A stretch of DNA of 64,000 nt from the NCBI GenBank assembly GCA_027605045.1, contig JAQFWX010000039.1, forward strand, positions 124,001 to 188,000, written 5' to 3'. The notes under the pieces are model-generated. The model saw only the letters and a program-made list of their open reading frames with translations, did not search any database and was not told the origin of the DNA. Both the position numbers and the translations under genes were made by a program. Origin of the DNA: Phallus indusiatus (lineage: Eukaryota; Basidiomycota; Agaricomycetes; Phallales; Phallaceae). Below, in pieces: positions 24,740 through 37,824 of this stretch. Position 1 is the first letter of the stretch. The number at the start of each line of letters is the position of its first letter.

Positions 24740-25870
24740 GGAGTGGAACGTATAGCTAGGAGGTGAATGCGGAAAATTTCGACTTACCTATCATTGCTTA
24801 GCGCTCAGAAAAGAGAAGAAAGAAGGGCCGAGTAGTCATGAGGGTTAGCTATGTTTGTCTTGTTCCGGGCGGCCGTTCAGAGCATATGCAACTTGCCTTC
24901 TCCAAAACCCTGGGTTTAATTGTTTTAAGTCGTTCTTCACCAGCCGGTGATTGCACAAGACACACAGACCACGAATTAGAGAGAGCAAGGGCGTGGGTTT
25001 CGATGGACGGTAAAGGAGAAACGATAAAATCCCGAGACGGTCTCGGAGAACACAAAGCGTATCGTATGGGAGAGCCGCTATCTCTTTTCCACTTTGATGT
25101 TTATCGACCACTTCACAGTGTCACCTTATACACCAGACTGCTCTAAAAACAGCGATCTGTAGACAAAGCACCATGTATCCAGGTCTGAGTGTAAAGCGCG
25201 AACCGCTAAGCAACAGTAACAGTGTAAGCCGGCAACGAGAGAGTATCGGATGGCTGTAGAAGACGCGGTGGTGCATATGATACAACACCATCATTGACAA
25301 GTAAGGACCGTGTGCCATAGGTTGCGCCGGGATCGGTCTTAGAGCTTAGACGACTGCCACGTTGATCAGCTCAGAGTGACGTCTGACATGGCTGATTAAA
25401 GGCTGATATCTGTTGAGACTGACACCGATAACGAGAACGAACGTGTTGTGACGTCGAAGGAGCCGATCTTGAAAGACGATAGCCAGCTAGTATAGTTGAG
25501 GGAGCCTCCCATTAGCCGGACCGCGCTTGTTATTATGAACAGGAAACTGGGCATTCACCTCAGTGTGTCAAGCTCTCGAAGACGCGAATCTGGTGGCTGA
25601 GGATGTGGATACCTCCGGTTGTCGCAAAGACCTTTCATTGTAAGTTCGTCAACTAGACCGAACCGTGGTATCCGACCACAGCTATTGAACATTAATTGAT
25701 TATCTCTCGTCACTCAATCTCCCCGTCGCTGAAGGATGATATCGCGTTAGCTACACGGAGTAGTCCCGATGCGGAGGAGTTTGAGCGGAGATAGAGAGGC
25801 TGTGTCGCTTCATGCTCAATGAGTGTGTTTGTTGAAGCCGGGGGTATGCTGAAAGGAATGGGAAGAGAAT
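24740..25870. repeat. Degenerate spacer repeat, family B, copy 4
   Basis: The best-preserved match to 11085-12110, following NLR copy B just as that block follows NLR copy A. This supports duplication of receptor plus downstream spacer as one unit. Compared with 11085-12110 it holds an extra segment at about 24900-25010, shared instead with 13690-14640. Confidence 0.7.
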
Positions 25871-26289
25871 GTGCTGATCGACCCGGGATTGCTACAGTGA
25901 AGCGTAATGAACGAAGAATCTGGATGGATTGCTGCTGGTCGACTTGTGCGTCCCAGGGAAAGAACTAGTAATCCGCATGTAACGCCCGGTGATTGGACCC
26001 ATGGCAGCTTATAAGTAACAAGAAGTGTCTATTTAGTTCTAATCTGATATGCGTGAACGGTGCTTAGTTCGCCGTATTCAGTAGTGCGAGACAGAAAATG
26101 TGTGCGAGTATAAGAGCCAGCAAGCCTAAGCCAATACGACTCGGTTCGGCACGAATATTAATGTCTTCACCGAAATCGGCCATGCAAGCCATATACATGT
26201 TCCACAACGTGATTTCATTTGTTCGATGTCATCTCAATGTCCTAACCCATAGTTTCAGGACCGGAAGATTCCCTTAATTCATCCTTGAC
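25871..26289. other. Spacer without recognisable features
   Basis: About 420 bp between family B and family A blocks. I see no gene, repeat or RNA signature that I can support. Confidence 0.4.
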
Positions 26290-27665
26290 CTCAGTTTGAG
26301 TCAGGAGATATAGGCAGTGTGTCAATGAGGTGAGTGCTAATAGAAAAACGATTCACATATGTACACGGTCGTGCTAAACAAGAAATAAATGACACGTGCA
26401 AGTCAAAAATGAGGAATCCTGAGCAAATAATCAACGAAACGGCGCATGATCGCAGAGTGTGTATCGGCGGAGGACGGGCGTGGATGGAATGGGAAGGACA
26501 AAGCAGAGGAAGAGGGTAATCAAGCTCAAGCCCAGCGTCAGCTAAGATCAAAACAAGGTTTGTAAAGCCAAACCTCAATCCAAGCCTAAGACTAAGCCGG
26601 ATTAGGCCAGAGAATAGCATAAAATTGTGCCAATACACCCAAAGCTCGAACTAGACTCGGCGGTGACGAATGGGAAGCAAGAATGAGAATGCAACCGAGA
26701 AAAGTGAACAGTCAATATTTCAATGTTCACCGAGCGACGATTGATTGATATGCACCCGAATGTCATATAAAAAGACCCGCGCGCCATATGTTCATTCGTG
26801 GTCCGACTCGTTCATCGAGGAAGAAGTGATGGTCATTGTATCAGTGGGAACGGCCGAAAAAGCTTGAACAGAACAACCAACATCAGGTCTGAGTTCAAAG
26901 GGCATCTACGTTTTACGCTCTGTCCAACAACCTCCATCCGATGCGTCAATTTGTGTTCCTATCTCACGTCATCCAACAAGATTGACATCACTACATATAT
27001 GAATATCCAGCATCTACTTCCGTCTTAAGGGAGAAAAGCGGTTAGCACAAAACGCACTTACGGCGGGCAATACGCTCGGGGCTTATCGATTAATCCCATG
27101 GATGAACTCTACCACGAAACAGGTAGGTCTATGTCTTTGTAAAGTTATGTTTCTATAGGAAGACGATTGAGCTGCGGCTCGGGCGGTGGGGGGAGGGGGG
27201 TACTTCATATCTCAAATAACGATTCGACATTGTCCTTGCAACCTCACGGATCGTCCGAAATAATTCAAAATCCATCTCCGTCGTGCCACTCTTTCGATTA
27301 AAAGCCTCGATGTAGAGTGAAACTATGTCGACCGATCTTTTTCCTTCTCTCTGCGACGTCTTGCCCGATGTGACTAAAGGTCTCAATTTAACCTGACTGA
27401 CCGCTGTCCTCATAGGTTTTCAAATAATCCTATCAAGCTCACGTCTCGATATCAATAAAAAAACAAGCGATTACGTGATTGCATTCACCTTGTCTTGCAC
27501 GAATTTTTGATCTCTTGAATCCACGCTCGCAGTGCACCCAGCTCTGTATCATCATACGGAAAGTTGCAATGAGGGTAAGAAGAACATTATTTTGAACGAA
27601 AGTATATAAAAACATTCGTTGAGCAGGAAGAAAAGAAGTGCATGGGACGAGGAAGAGAGGCGAGG
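26290..27665. repeat. Degenerate spacer repeat, family A, copy 3
   Basis: This matches 430-1640 and 14880-16420. Landmarks are 'aaaaacgattcacatatgta' near 26344, 'gactaagccggattaggcc' near 26590 and 'cttgtcttgcacgaa' near 27488. It continues about 75 bp past the end of copy 1 and stops near the point where copy 2 was hit by the inverted-repeat element. No intact gene. Confidence 0.7.
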
Positions 27666-28009
27666 GGTAAAACGGAAAGAGTTTGCATGCTGATGCATGT
27701 CTTGGTGTGTGTGGTCATAATGCTCATCAAATACATGTATACATATCTGCAATCCATCGGGTAGCATCAAAACTCTGAAGAAAGAGAATGCCATGTCTTT
27801 TTTGGAGAGGCTTTGCACGAAACACATCCGGAGAGGTTGAGGGTTATCTCCCCAAAGACAGTCTACAGAACGCGCTCGTTCTTGACCAAATCGGAGGCGA
27901 TGAAGCTCTTGAAGTGACCTATATATTCGTCTCGCGCTCCGATCATCGAGGTCCTTGAACAGTTTGAACTTCGACTCCTTCATCGAAAGCTGACGTTACA
28001 TTGGTTCAT
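27666..28009. other. Spacer with short minus-strand open frame
   Basis: A minus-strand frame (27552-27983, 143 codons) is open here. It has no recognisable domain and overlaps the repeat boundary, so it is not called a gene. No other signal. Confidence 0.35.
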
Positions 28010-29602
28010 TTCATTGAATTGGGGCAGGCTCGCTAACCGCAACGCGCGTATTCAGGATGAGGGCCGAACAATTAATGTTGATGTTGACGTGACGAGAAGA
28101 ACCAGGTTCGTTTCTTGAACATATGACGTCCCGCTATAGCGGCGGAAGTGAGAATATACGACCATCCGCGCCGGAGATTATTCTGAAGGCCATGATAAGT
28201 CATCGATTGAATTCATCTTCTGGTTGAAATCTGAGTGATAGTATAAGGCAACAGCACTTCCGAGGAGACATGCGTGGCTAAGAAGAGATCTGCTTAAGTA
28301 CACTGGGTCACAGAGCGGCCGAAACGATCATTAGTGAGATGAAACGTACGTTCAACAGATTGAATATCGTCACTATCCCGGTAGAACAGCGAAACCATAT
28401 ACTTTCTTTGAGTTTCGTTGAACCGAGTGCAATGTGGGATTCCTGTCGTACCAAGGCCTTCCGAATGTCCTATCCGAAAGAGCTGCTGCCATTAATAAAC
28501 AGGATATCAACCGTAATATGGGATTGCGGCGCGTACCGTCGGCATAATTGTTCATCTGAATGCAGACTTTGAGAGTAATCTGCGTATAAGTATGTTCTGC
28601 TTTACAGCAACGGGGATGTGTCTTCAATAAACTAAGTAAACCAAAGATAAATAATCATCTTTGAACAAATAGATAGGAAGAACAAACCCGTGATATATTG
28701 CCTGCTTGGATACGATAGTACAAGACCAATAATAAGATGCGATTGTCATCGCGACCGAAATCAGCAGAGAAGCAATGCAAAGGGCTCTTCTAACGTATTC
28801 GGCGATGTAGTCTTGATTATTGTTGCAACTTCAGGAGAATGTATGCCGAATCTGAATATCTTTCCCGATTGAAACTACTCAAGACATGTAAGGTCAGATA
28901 TGTTGTACTGAGGCTGGAACTCACGGTTCACAAAGGCCACTGGGACGAGGCCAGCTTTCAGCGCAAGGTGCTTGATGCTGAGTCTTGATAATCGTAGTTC
29001 CTATGCACTTTCAAGACGTAATACAGGGAACAGCTGTTTGACGCAACACCTAGTACCGCAAAGCTAGTTTAAAGAGTTTTCGTCCCGCTTTCAGGAGTCA
29101 GAAAGGTTTACGTGACGTGACTCTTGTGACTGGCCAGATTACATAGGTTTGATTCCCCGGAACCTTTTTTTTAATCCAGCACATGACATCAAAGAGCCTC
29201 AATTTATTACGGAGAGCCAGGGAGAGCCTAGAAAACATTCGTGGCACGTCACCGTGCTTTGTGTCCTGATTCTAGGTAAGGTTGGATTTTTTCTTTTTCT
29301 ATCATTCGTCCATTTATGTGTTAATGGTTTAGGGTTTGAGTTATGTTGGTGCGGACTCTGAATCAGGTGATTCTTGACGTTCCTGATCTCTATGTATAGA
29401 AACACGTCTTGACTTGAACCAATGAAGGAAGTCGCATGGCAAAATATTTAAGCTTCATGTTATCACAACCGCGTATAATATATCCAAGTCACGGTGTCTT
29501 GAACGCAGCTCTCGCCTCCACGGATCTTGATCGCAGTGCGCAGTACTCAATAGTGGACCCAGATAATTTGCTCATTGTTACAACTATTCAACGAGATTGG
29601 TT
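28010..29602. repeat. Upstream block of NLR copy C (spacer family C)
   Basis: Related to 17290-18955 and 44030-45147. Landmarks are the 'gacgtcccgctatagcggcg' text near 28125 (compare 'gacatcccgcctacggcgg' near 44068) and 'gtgcggactctgaat' near 29349. It contains the 5' region of copy C. An AT-rich 'aaaatatttaag' near 29442 could be a TATA-like element but is weak. Confidence 0.6.
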
Positions 29603-32600
29603 ATGCCTGATTTGACGGAAGGTATTAAAATATACGGTAAGTCCAAAGTTTCTCATTCAAATTTCGCTTTAATCTCATGTGTGATCACTGATCCCCCGAA
29701 TAAAGATGTCTGCTTGATTAATCCTCCGCCCTCTCCGTGGCCAAGCGACCCCAAGTTCAAAATAGAGATTAAGAAAGGAAACAAAACGAGAACGAGCACC
29801 GAACGTGCATTTAGGAAAGCTGATAACGACCGTGTGATCTGGGACTCCGAGTCCTTCATATTGTATGTCAAAACCCACGATCCGAGCCTGTCTCGATGCC
29901 ATCTCACATTATAATATGTATAGTACCGGTGAAACACCTCAAAATATGCTCTTGACGTTCACCGTTATCCGGATCCATCGATTCAGACAAAACGATAGAA
30001 TTGGCTCGTGCGAAGGTCAGGTCACTAAGCTCCTTAAGGCACAAGGTGATTACAATGATTAAAAACATCGTCGTTTAGTCTAAACTTACATGATTGCATT
30101 TACAGGTCCATGTAAATTAGACGCCGATGGGAAATGTCAATTAACGTTCAAGATTGAGAAATTATCCGACGTTGCTTCGGAGGCAGTAAAACAAACATCA
30201 GCGGTATTGGGGAATCTACCGAATCTGAAAGACCCAGTCAAGGTGGCCAACTTGGTTACCTCTACGGCGCAGGCCCACAGTGATAATGAGGATACCTGGT
30301 CATCATTCATAGACAAATTTCAGGTTTTTGTTGGCGTAGTAGATGAAATTTCCGAGGTAGTTTCTTTAGCAAACATACCTTCATCCTTTATAAAGGTCTT
30401 TTTTTTTTCAGATAAGCCCGTATGTGAAGGTAGCGTGGAGTGTACTGTCTGTTATTCCCAAGGTAGAAGCATATTATTTTTCTCGTTGACATACCGAGCT
30501 ACATATATTAACCTTGCTAGACAATTATCGCGAAAAAAAATCGTGACGACAAAATCAAACAGTTATGTAATAAACTGGAGGATGTTTACGACTATATTAC
30601 GGATGCGAAACGGCTATCTGAGCTTACCGGGACCCAATCTAAAACACTCTCCGCGGTGGTCCAGCAAACCATTGAATGCGCGTACTTTATACGAGCATAC
30701 TGTACCGGAGATACAGGTTGTAGTTCTCTTAATATCTTGTCATTGTGCAGTCAAGTCTGATTTCGGAGACCTAGTCAAGAACACATTGAAAGGAATCACC
30801 GGGAGTGCAGATGACAAGATTCAGGAATTCAACAACAACTTCGATCGATTTATGGAAAATATGGAAAAATCGGTCAACCTTCAAACCAGCATCGTGACAC
30901 TTCGTGTATCAGAGAAAATCATTGAACAAAGTACGTGAATTATCGAACTTACGTTATTATTGACCCATGACCTTACTTCACAAGGTGAACTCACATTGCT
31001 CGGAGAAATGCCCTACGATTCTGGCGCCGGGTATTTCCCAAATAAAGAATGTTTACCGGAAACTCGACAAAAGCTGATCGAGGATATATTTGAATGGGCC
31101 AATAACGACTCATCGACACAAATACTTGTTCTCAGTGGACAAGCGGGAATAGGAAAGTCCGCGATAGCACATACCATCGCTAAAATGCTCAAAGAACAAA
31201 ATCGACTTGGGTCCATGTTCTGTTTCAGCCAAGGCTACGCCGACCGGCGCAATCGTCTCTTTAGTACTATATCCCGCGACCTGGCTGACGGCGACATCAT
31301 GTGGCGAAAAGAATTGGTGAATGTTATTAACAACAACTCTACTGTTCGGAAGAAAGAGGATGCCAGAACACAATTTGATGAACTTATTATCAAGCCTTCC
31401 CAACACATGGCAACTATTGGACCCGTGGTTGTCGTTGTTGATGCGTTGGATGAAAGTGGGGAGCGTGAAGATCGTAGGGAAATCCTGGAAATTCTTCTGA
31501 ATGAATGGACCAAGCTTCCGAAGAACTATCGTATAATTATTACAACCCGCCCTGAACAGGACATTGAGGACCAATGCCAAAAATCCGATATTTCACGTGG
31601 GCGGATGGACGATATTGACATGGAGGAAACGCGTCACGATATCGAAGCTTATGTCTCGAGTCGTCTTGCCTCAATATCATCAATTTTAGACAAGATAGAC
31701 GAATATTGGTGCATTACACTAGCCAAGCACGCCCAAGGTCTTTTCCAATGGGCTCAGACAGCTTGTAGGCTTATTGATACCACCGTCACACGTCCACAGC
31801 TCATAAGGGAAAACTGGGAAACTTGCGTTTCAAGCTCTTCCTCATCACTATACCATCTATACCATCAGATTATTTCAAATCAACCAGAATCCCGGCATCC
31901 TATTTTCAAAGGACAGTTCAAGGCAGTCGTAGGCGCTATTGTAACTGCGCAAGAACCTCTCTCAATCCACGCGCTACAAAATATCTTTGGGGATATTGAA
32001 GATATCAGGTCGATACTCACCCCGTTTGGATCATTCTTTTCTGGCGTTCATGACCCGTCGGGATCTACTCCGGTACGACCTCTCCACACGTCATTATTCG
32101 ATTTTTTCATGACCGAAACAATCTCCGAGAAAAACCAAGAGATTGACAAAAAAATAAACGAGTACTACATAGACACATCAAATCAAAGCCAGATGGCGCT
32201 CGGTTGTCTCAAGGCGATGAATCGGATGCTTCGCTTCAATATTTGTCACCTCGAGACATCACACCTGTACAATTGGAAGGTACCCAATTTCTATTCTCGT
32301 GTCAAGGAAGCCATTCCGTTGCATCTATCGTATTCATGTCGTTTTTGGGCCTTCCATCTTCAATCGGCAGCTCATAGCGAGGAACTCACTCGTGAAATCC
32401 GGATATTGATGGATGACAACCTGTTGTATTATTTTGAGGCGCTCAGCTTGTTAAATATGGCTGAGTGTGGTCACGTAACGATGCGAGAAATAGCAAACTG
32501 GTGTAGAATGGGTGATCCTTTACCTGTTGCATATTCAATGGCTGAATCAGGCGGTAGGATGCAGATGGTCATCTGATTAAGGATGCGATGGACGCATGGG

Positions 32601-34996
32601 AGTTTGCATATGATTTTGAATACGTTATGTCAAAGAGCACACCACATCTGTATCTTTCGGCGCTTCCTTTTGCTCCTTGCAATTCATTCGTATCCAGACA
32701 GTATCTCAAAAGGTATCCTGGGCTGTTCACGTTCGATGCTGGTCGACCCGTACGCTCTTCACGCAAAACCAGACTCATGCGAAGAGATGCCTTTAGAAAA
32801 GACTTTGCCAGGTATCTCAAGGCGTTTGCTTTTTCTCAGAAAGGCAGTTATTACGCAGCCGCAACTTCGTCTGAATCCTTTGTATGGAACTACATAACAG
32901 GGGAGGAGGAGGTCAATCATACAAATTACACGACTGACGTCGTATTTTCCCCTGACGGAGAATCAGTTTATTGTTGTTGTTTGGAAGGTGATATTCTGAT
33001 ATGGAATATGATGACAAGGGAAAAGATGACAGAGAGATATGAAGATATAGTCGGCGATGAGTGTCATTATTGCACCATATCTTTGGACGGACGATTTATA
33101 ATCTGGTGCACGAAAAAGGAAGTACTCCTATTCGATCGAACAAGTCGTCAGATTGTTAAACGCTTCGAAAAGTTATTCGATTGCTCCTCATTTTCTCCCA
33201 ATGGAGAATGGATTACCCTTTATGGAGGATATCAAAACGTGTACATATGGAATACTCGGACACAAACGCAACATGTCATGCCCTGCCATTTTCGATGGGA
33301 CCCGCCACTCACCCTCACTGATAACCACATTGCCTTTCAAAAAGACGACACCACAATAGAGATCAGAGATCTACGAACGAACGCTAGAGTCATTGAAATT
33401 CAGCAGGGAAGGAGCGTCACAAGCATCTGTCTTTCTCCCGATGACAAATATATTATTTCTACCTCCATCGGCATGTACTCAATTTGGAGCGTGGCTACGG
33501 GAGAATTAATTAGCCGATCCTATGAAGACAAATTGCAAAGCTGCTTAGGGTTCTCACATGACTCCAAATTAATTGCGTTGGCAACTTTCCGTGACACAGT
33601 TCACGTTCGAGAATGGGATGAGTTCATAGAACCGAGTCCCCTGAAGGAAATTTATTCGGTGGACAAAGCTTGGCTACGGGGTGCATATCTCATTCTTCAA
33701 TATACGTCATTTTCCCGTGAACGTCGCCTCCAGATCTCGGATATTACGACAACGAACACGATTATATTTGAAACAAAACTTGAAGACACAGGACCCATTA
33801 GTGTCTCTCCTGACGAGGAAAGCGTGCGTGTGGCATATAACAACAGCCGCGGACTCTGTCTCTGGAATGACAAACAAGGCGAAATCGTTGTAGAAGGATC
33901 AGTCCATTCAATCACCGCATCCGTGTGTTTGGACAATTATCTTATTTTTGGACACGAAAAAACCATTATGATATGGGATAGCTGTGCCCGCAAATTGATT
34001 CATGACCCAATCGACTTACCATGTGAACTGGAAGCCCTTCTCCCTGTGCGAGGTAGCCGCTTTGCATTCATTTATGACGACAAAGCGGAAGTTTGGGATT
34101 GCGAATCAGGCAGCAAAGTAGGGGAAACATTCACATTCGAATCAAGGTCCCGTTATTCTCCGACTGATGTTTCTGTCAACGGGAAACATGTCATATGCAT
34201 GTCAGATAATGGTGTCCATATATTCGATCTAACGGGAGCAAGAGTAAGCTCGATTCCATTCTCAGATCATCCTTTGTGGCAACGATCTCTCAATGGAAAG
34301 TATCTGATATGGATTGACGGCGAAGGGTTAAAACTCTTCGATGTTGACACCGAAACATTATTAACCGGCCCGTCGTTCAATCAACCTGTTCACCGTTTAT
34401 GGTTCACCAATGATTCAAAGTGTATTATAACGGGGACTCGCGAGTCATACGATAGGTGGAACCTCAGCTGTATAGATATTTGGGACATTCAATCTAAAAA
34501 CACGATCATCAAGACAATTCGGTGCGGGCCTCAGGTAGTAGAACCCCCAATTATGAACAAAAGACATCTAGTTTCAATTAGATGGGGCCACCAATGTCAT
34601 GTCTGGGATTTGGACACTTATGAGACAATATCTACTTTGTACGACGTTCCTCCACCCGCCGCCAGTAATTCCAACATTGAGTTCAGTGTCACTTATAATC
34701 AACACGATTCACTAGAGACATTCAGAACGCCGGCATCCAACAAAACGGAGCCATTGGATTACGCACTTGTGACCTGGAAAAAAGCATCACTCTCCTCTCT
34801 CACTCCAATACGTGACTACGACGGACGGTGTTTAGGTTCGCAGGGAGAGCTTTTGTTTTGGGTTCTACCAGATATGCAGGAGCGGTTCTGGTTTCCGTGC
34901 ATGACGCATGTACCAAATCCAAACATTATAAAACTAAATTTCACGAATTTTGTGCATGGCATGGATTGGACAAAATGTAAACTCGGAAATAACTAA
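29603..34996 (+). CDS. NLR copy C: C2-like / helical / NACHT / WD40 protein, last intron exonised
   Basis: Predicted 1643 aa. Exons: 29603-29636, 29706-29862, 29924-30045, 30106-30356, 30412-30462, 30521-30716, 30769-30930, 30985-32511, 32565-34996. The ATG gives the same 34-nt first exon as B and D. Domains: C2-like to about 115, helical to about 325, NACHT with Walker A GQAGIGKS at 376-383 and VVVVVDALDES, linker 'STPHLYLSALPFAP', WD40 units, then tail 'ELLFWVLPDMQ...FVHGMDWTKC'. The 53-nt NACHT/WD40 intron (32512-32564) is conserved in all four genes. In A, B and D a further intron splits the tail; here its GTGAGT donor is deleted and the former intron is open and in frame (near 34681-34724), so WD40 region and tail form one exon. 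This copy is more diverged from A and B than they are from each other. Confidence 0.88.
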
Positions 34997-35290
34997 AATC
35001 CAAACAGAGTATTTGAATATAATTATTTATTTACATACTTTTGCACACCTGTGAATGCTTTCGACAACTTTATATTTAGAGAAGCATATTCTTCCGGTTT
35101 CTGATTTGCGCTCAGGATATGAAAACACATACATATACAGTATATGCGCCATACAATCTCAAAATTGAGCCCAAAAACCGGGACATTGATAATCGAATAA
35201 TATCCGTCAAAATGCCCGGCGTTCACGGACGAGCGTACACCAGCGTTCAGCGCATGATACGACTATGGTTGCACACAAGCAACACCAGAA
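34997..35290. other. 3' flank of NLR copy C
   Basis: Similar to the 3' flanks of A and B ('tctcaaaattgagcccaaaa' near 35156) until about 35230, where it runs into an Ase1-like fragment. No gene seen. Confidence 0.55.
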
Positions 35291-35680
35291 TTTTCAGACG
35301 GTTTCGGAGGGGAGTATATTACCGAAAGATATTCAGAGCAAAAAAGGAGAAGCGAAGAATCAAAGAACCTGACCTTTGTGCAATGAAAAGTTATTTCGAT
35401 TTTGCAATGAGAAATTGGCACTCGCGAGTCGCGATTCGTATATGGGATCATAATATTACATACTAGACTTTTGCCGTGGACCGTGCTAGCCAGAATTGTT
35501 ACTTCAAGAGAAGATGGACAAAAGGTCGCTAGCGAGAAACCGCGCGTAAGTTCAAATCAACGATGAAGGTATCACTTACACTGACGCATATTTGCTTGAT
35601 TGTCGGAGAAAGAGCTGCTGACAGCGGTTATTACTAGGGCAAAGTTCTCATCCACCCTAAATGAGAGCCATATTGTCCAC
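35291..35680 (+). pseudogene. Ase1/PRC1/MAP65 fragment, copy 2
   Basis: The shortest Ase1-derived piece. One frame reads 'KKEKRRIKEPDLCAMKSYFD', matching 'LKQERRIKKPVLSAIKRYSE' at 12.5 kb, and a later stretch reads 'KELLTAVIT'. Stops and frameshifts separate them. It lies about 300 bp after the stop of NLR copy C, as the other fragment lies after copy A. Confidence 0.65.
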
Positions 35681-36019
35681 AGCCCCACAGATTTCAAGGA
35701 TATCTTCCATCTCAATTTCATCCTGGAATTCTGCAGCAAGCGGAACAGCGTCGCTCGGCTTCATAGCTGTTACATCTACAAGTCAAAAGTGAGGAAGTTG
35801 TATCATCAATTCAACTTCTAGGGAATATAGGAATGTATGCTCGAACAAATTGGGGGGATTGAAGATGTTAACTGTCTTGACTCTCGGTGTGCAAGATTAA
35901 GAACGTCAGAGATTTTGTCATTAAAACGCTATTACGGTGTACCCTTGCTGATGATTTTTGTTTAAGCATTTAGTATTTACAGATGAATAGCTCGCATAAT
36001 TACTGTGAATGGAAATTTA
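35681..36019. other. Spacer between Ase1 fragment and F-box gene
   Basis: About 340 bp including the 3' end region of the minus-strand F-box gene. Nothing recognisable. Confidence 0.4.
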
Positions 36020-37581
36020 CTAAATATAGTCCAGTGAGAAGAAAATAAAACGCACTGTAGCAAAAAATTTCAGGTCCGTGGTATATGGCACACAAGTTAC
36101 ATCAAGTGAACGAAGCCAACCAACTTCGGGACACCAGGTCCAGCGATAACAGCTGAGTATACGCAGTTCTTCTAAGGTTGGATGAGAACGGTATCTAGGA
36201 TCATCCACGCGTCCAACAGGGCAGCTAGCCGGGGGACAATCATAATCGCCGTAATTCTGGCCCTCGCCGGATACGATGCATTGTTTCAGATGGCCAAAAT
36301 TAGGAAGAGCAGATAATACCATGTTGGATAATTCCTGCAGCAAAGAAGTGAATAGAAGATAAATACTCGAAAAGAAATAAAACTAACCTCACGAGTCCAT
36401 GGAGAATCTTCCATGACCACAATTTCAACGATGGATGCGTTGGGGAAGACCCGAGCCAAATGGAGAAGATCTTCTGCTTCATTTATTAAACCGTTGTAGA
36501 GCACGTGTTTTATGCCTCGTGAGACCACAGTATAGCTATCTTGGAAATTTATTCCATCAAAGACGAGTATATGGAGTTTGTCAAGCATTCTTGTAGAGGC
36601 TATGCTGTTGGCAATACATGGTGGTGACATTAAAGTTTTAAGATGAGGTACCATAGTGTCGGGAAGGACGAAGGGTACTTTGGTGTGAATGTGGTCGGCT
36701 ATCCATAGTTCGCATAGATTGGGAGTAAGATCAAGAAAGCTACGAATATGCATAAGAATGCTATGGCCGCCCCGAGCCTTCGAAGAACCATGTATCGAAA
36801 GTTTGCGCAGTTTGGGAAGAGCTATTGGCAGGCTATCATTGGCAAGTATACGAGGAAGAAAGTCGAGAGGAATGGAAAAGACGGTGAATTGGTTGATGAG
36901 GGAAATGAAAAGTTTAATATCCTCAGAGGGACACTGTTGAAAACTTGGGTAATATTGAAAAATGTGCAGAGAAGGGGCGGTGACTTGAAACTTTATTGGA
37001 TCAATCTTGTACAACCAGGGCTCGAGAATATGTAGAGATTGGAGATTGGGTATGCGCAAAATGTGAAAGAAGAACTCGGGCACGAATGAACAATCCCAGC
37101 ATCCAAGATGATAGAGTCGAGGTAAACTCGAAAGGAGAGCGATGGTTTCTTGGTACGCGACGTGATGTAGCTGGGAAATCTGACTAGCGCGAGCTGAATC
37201 AGATTCGGGAGCACCTATGTCCGAGTCAATTAAGTCACTATCCTCCTCGGAATCTTGATCGTCACGAGGGCGGATACTCAAAGTAATTAGAGACAGTCGG
37301 CAGATAGCATTGAATATAATGGGAAGTGATTTGAGTGCTCGAACGCGTCGAATGAATTTTTTCAAGTAATGGGGTTCATTGTCGTGACCATACAGTTTTA
37401 ATTCGTGGAATAGAGCGGGAAAAGCGATACCGCGAATGAACTTGTTAGTCGACGCCAAAGATATCATGTCACGTCTGGCCCGGAAGTCATCTAGACCATA
37501 ACGAAGGATGTGCAGCCAAATATCACCCGGAAGACTAAGAGGTGAATCGCTGTGCTCCTGTGGCTTTGACATTGTTGACAT
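36020..37581 (-). CDS. F-box protein, LRR-like (502 aa)
   Basis: Likely substrate receptor of an SCF ubiquitin ligase, inferred from the F-box. Two exons on the minus strand: 37581-36388 and 36334-36020, with a 53-nt intron (GTTAGT...TGCAG) in phase 0. The F-box (about residues 14-60) reads 'SLPGDIWLHILRYG' then 'SLASTNKFIRGIAFPALF'. The middle has leucine-rich-like stretches ('IPNLQSLHI', 'LPKLRKLSI', 'TPNLCELWI') without strict repeats. The C-terminus shares 'RSHPTLEELRI...YRWTW' with the gene at 41883-43433, which also has an intron at the same place, so the two are paralogues. The start is the first Met of the frame; another lies three codons later. It runs against the NLRs and is probably unrelated to them in regulation. 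Confidence 0.85.
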
Positions 37582-37824
37582 ACTGGGGGGTATGAAAAAA
37601 AAAAGTTGCTAGCGCCTAGTACTACGTGACACGGTGTTACGCGCATCAAGAGCAGATATCGATCTTCATCGCATGTATTTACAAGCAGTAGCGATTCTGT
37701 TTGCGTTGTACAGTACACATTGTTGACACATTGCCGTTGTATTAGTTGTGTGGAACTGTGAATACGCTTAAGCCCGATTACGTGACGTCACTATCCAGTG
37801 TCACAGCGCTGCCCCGCATCACCA

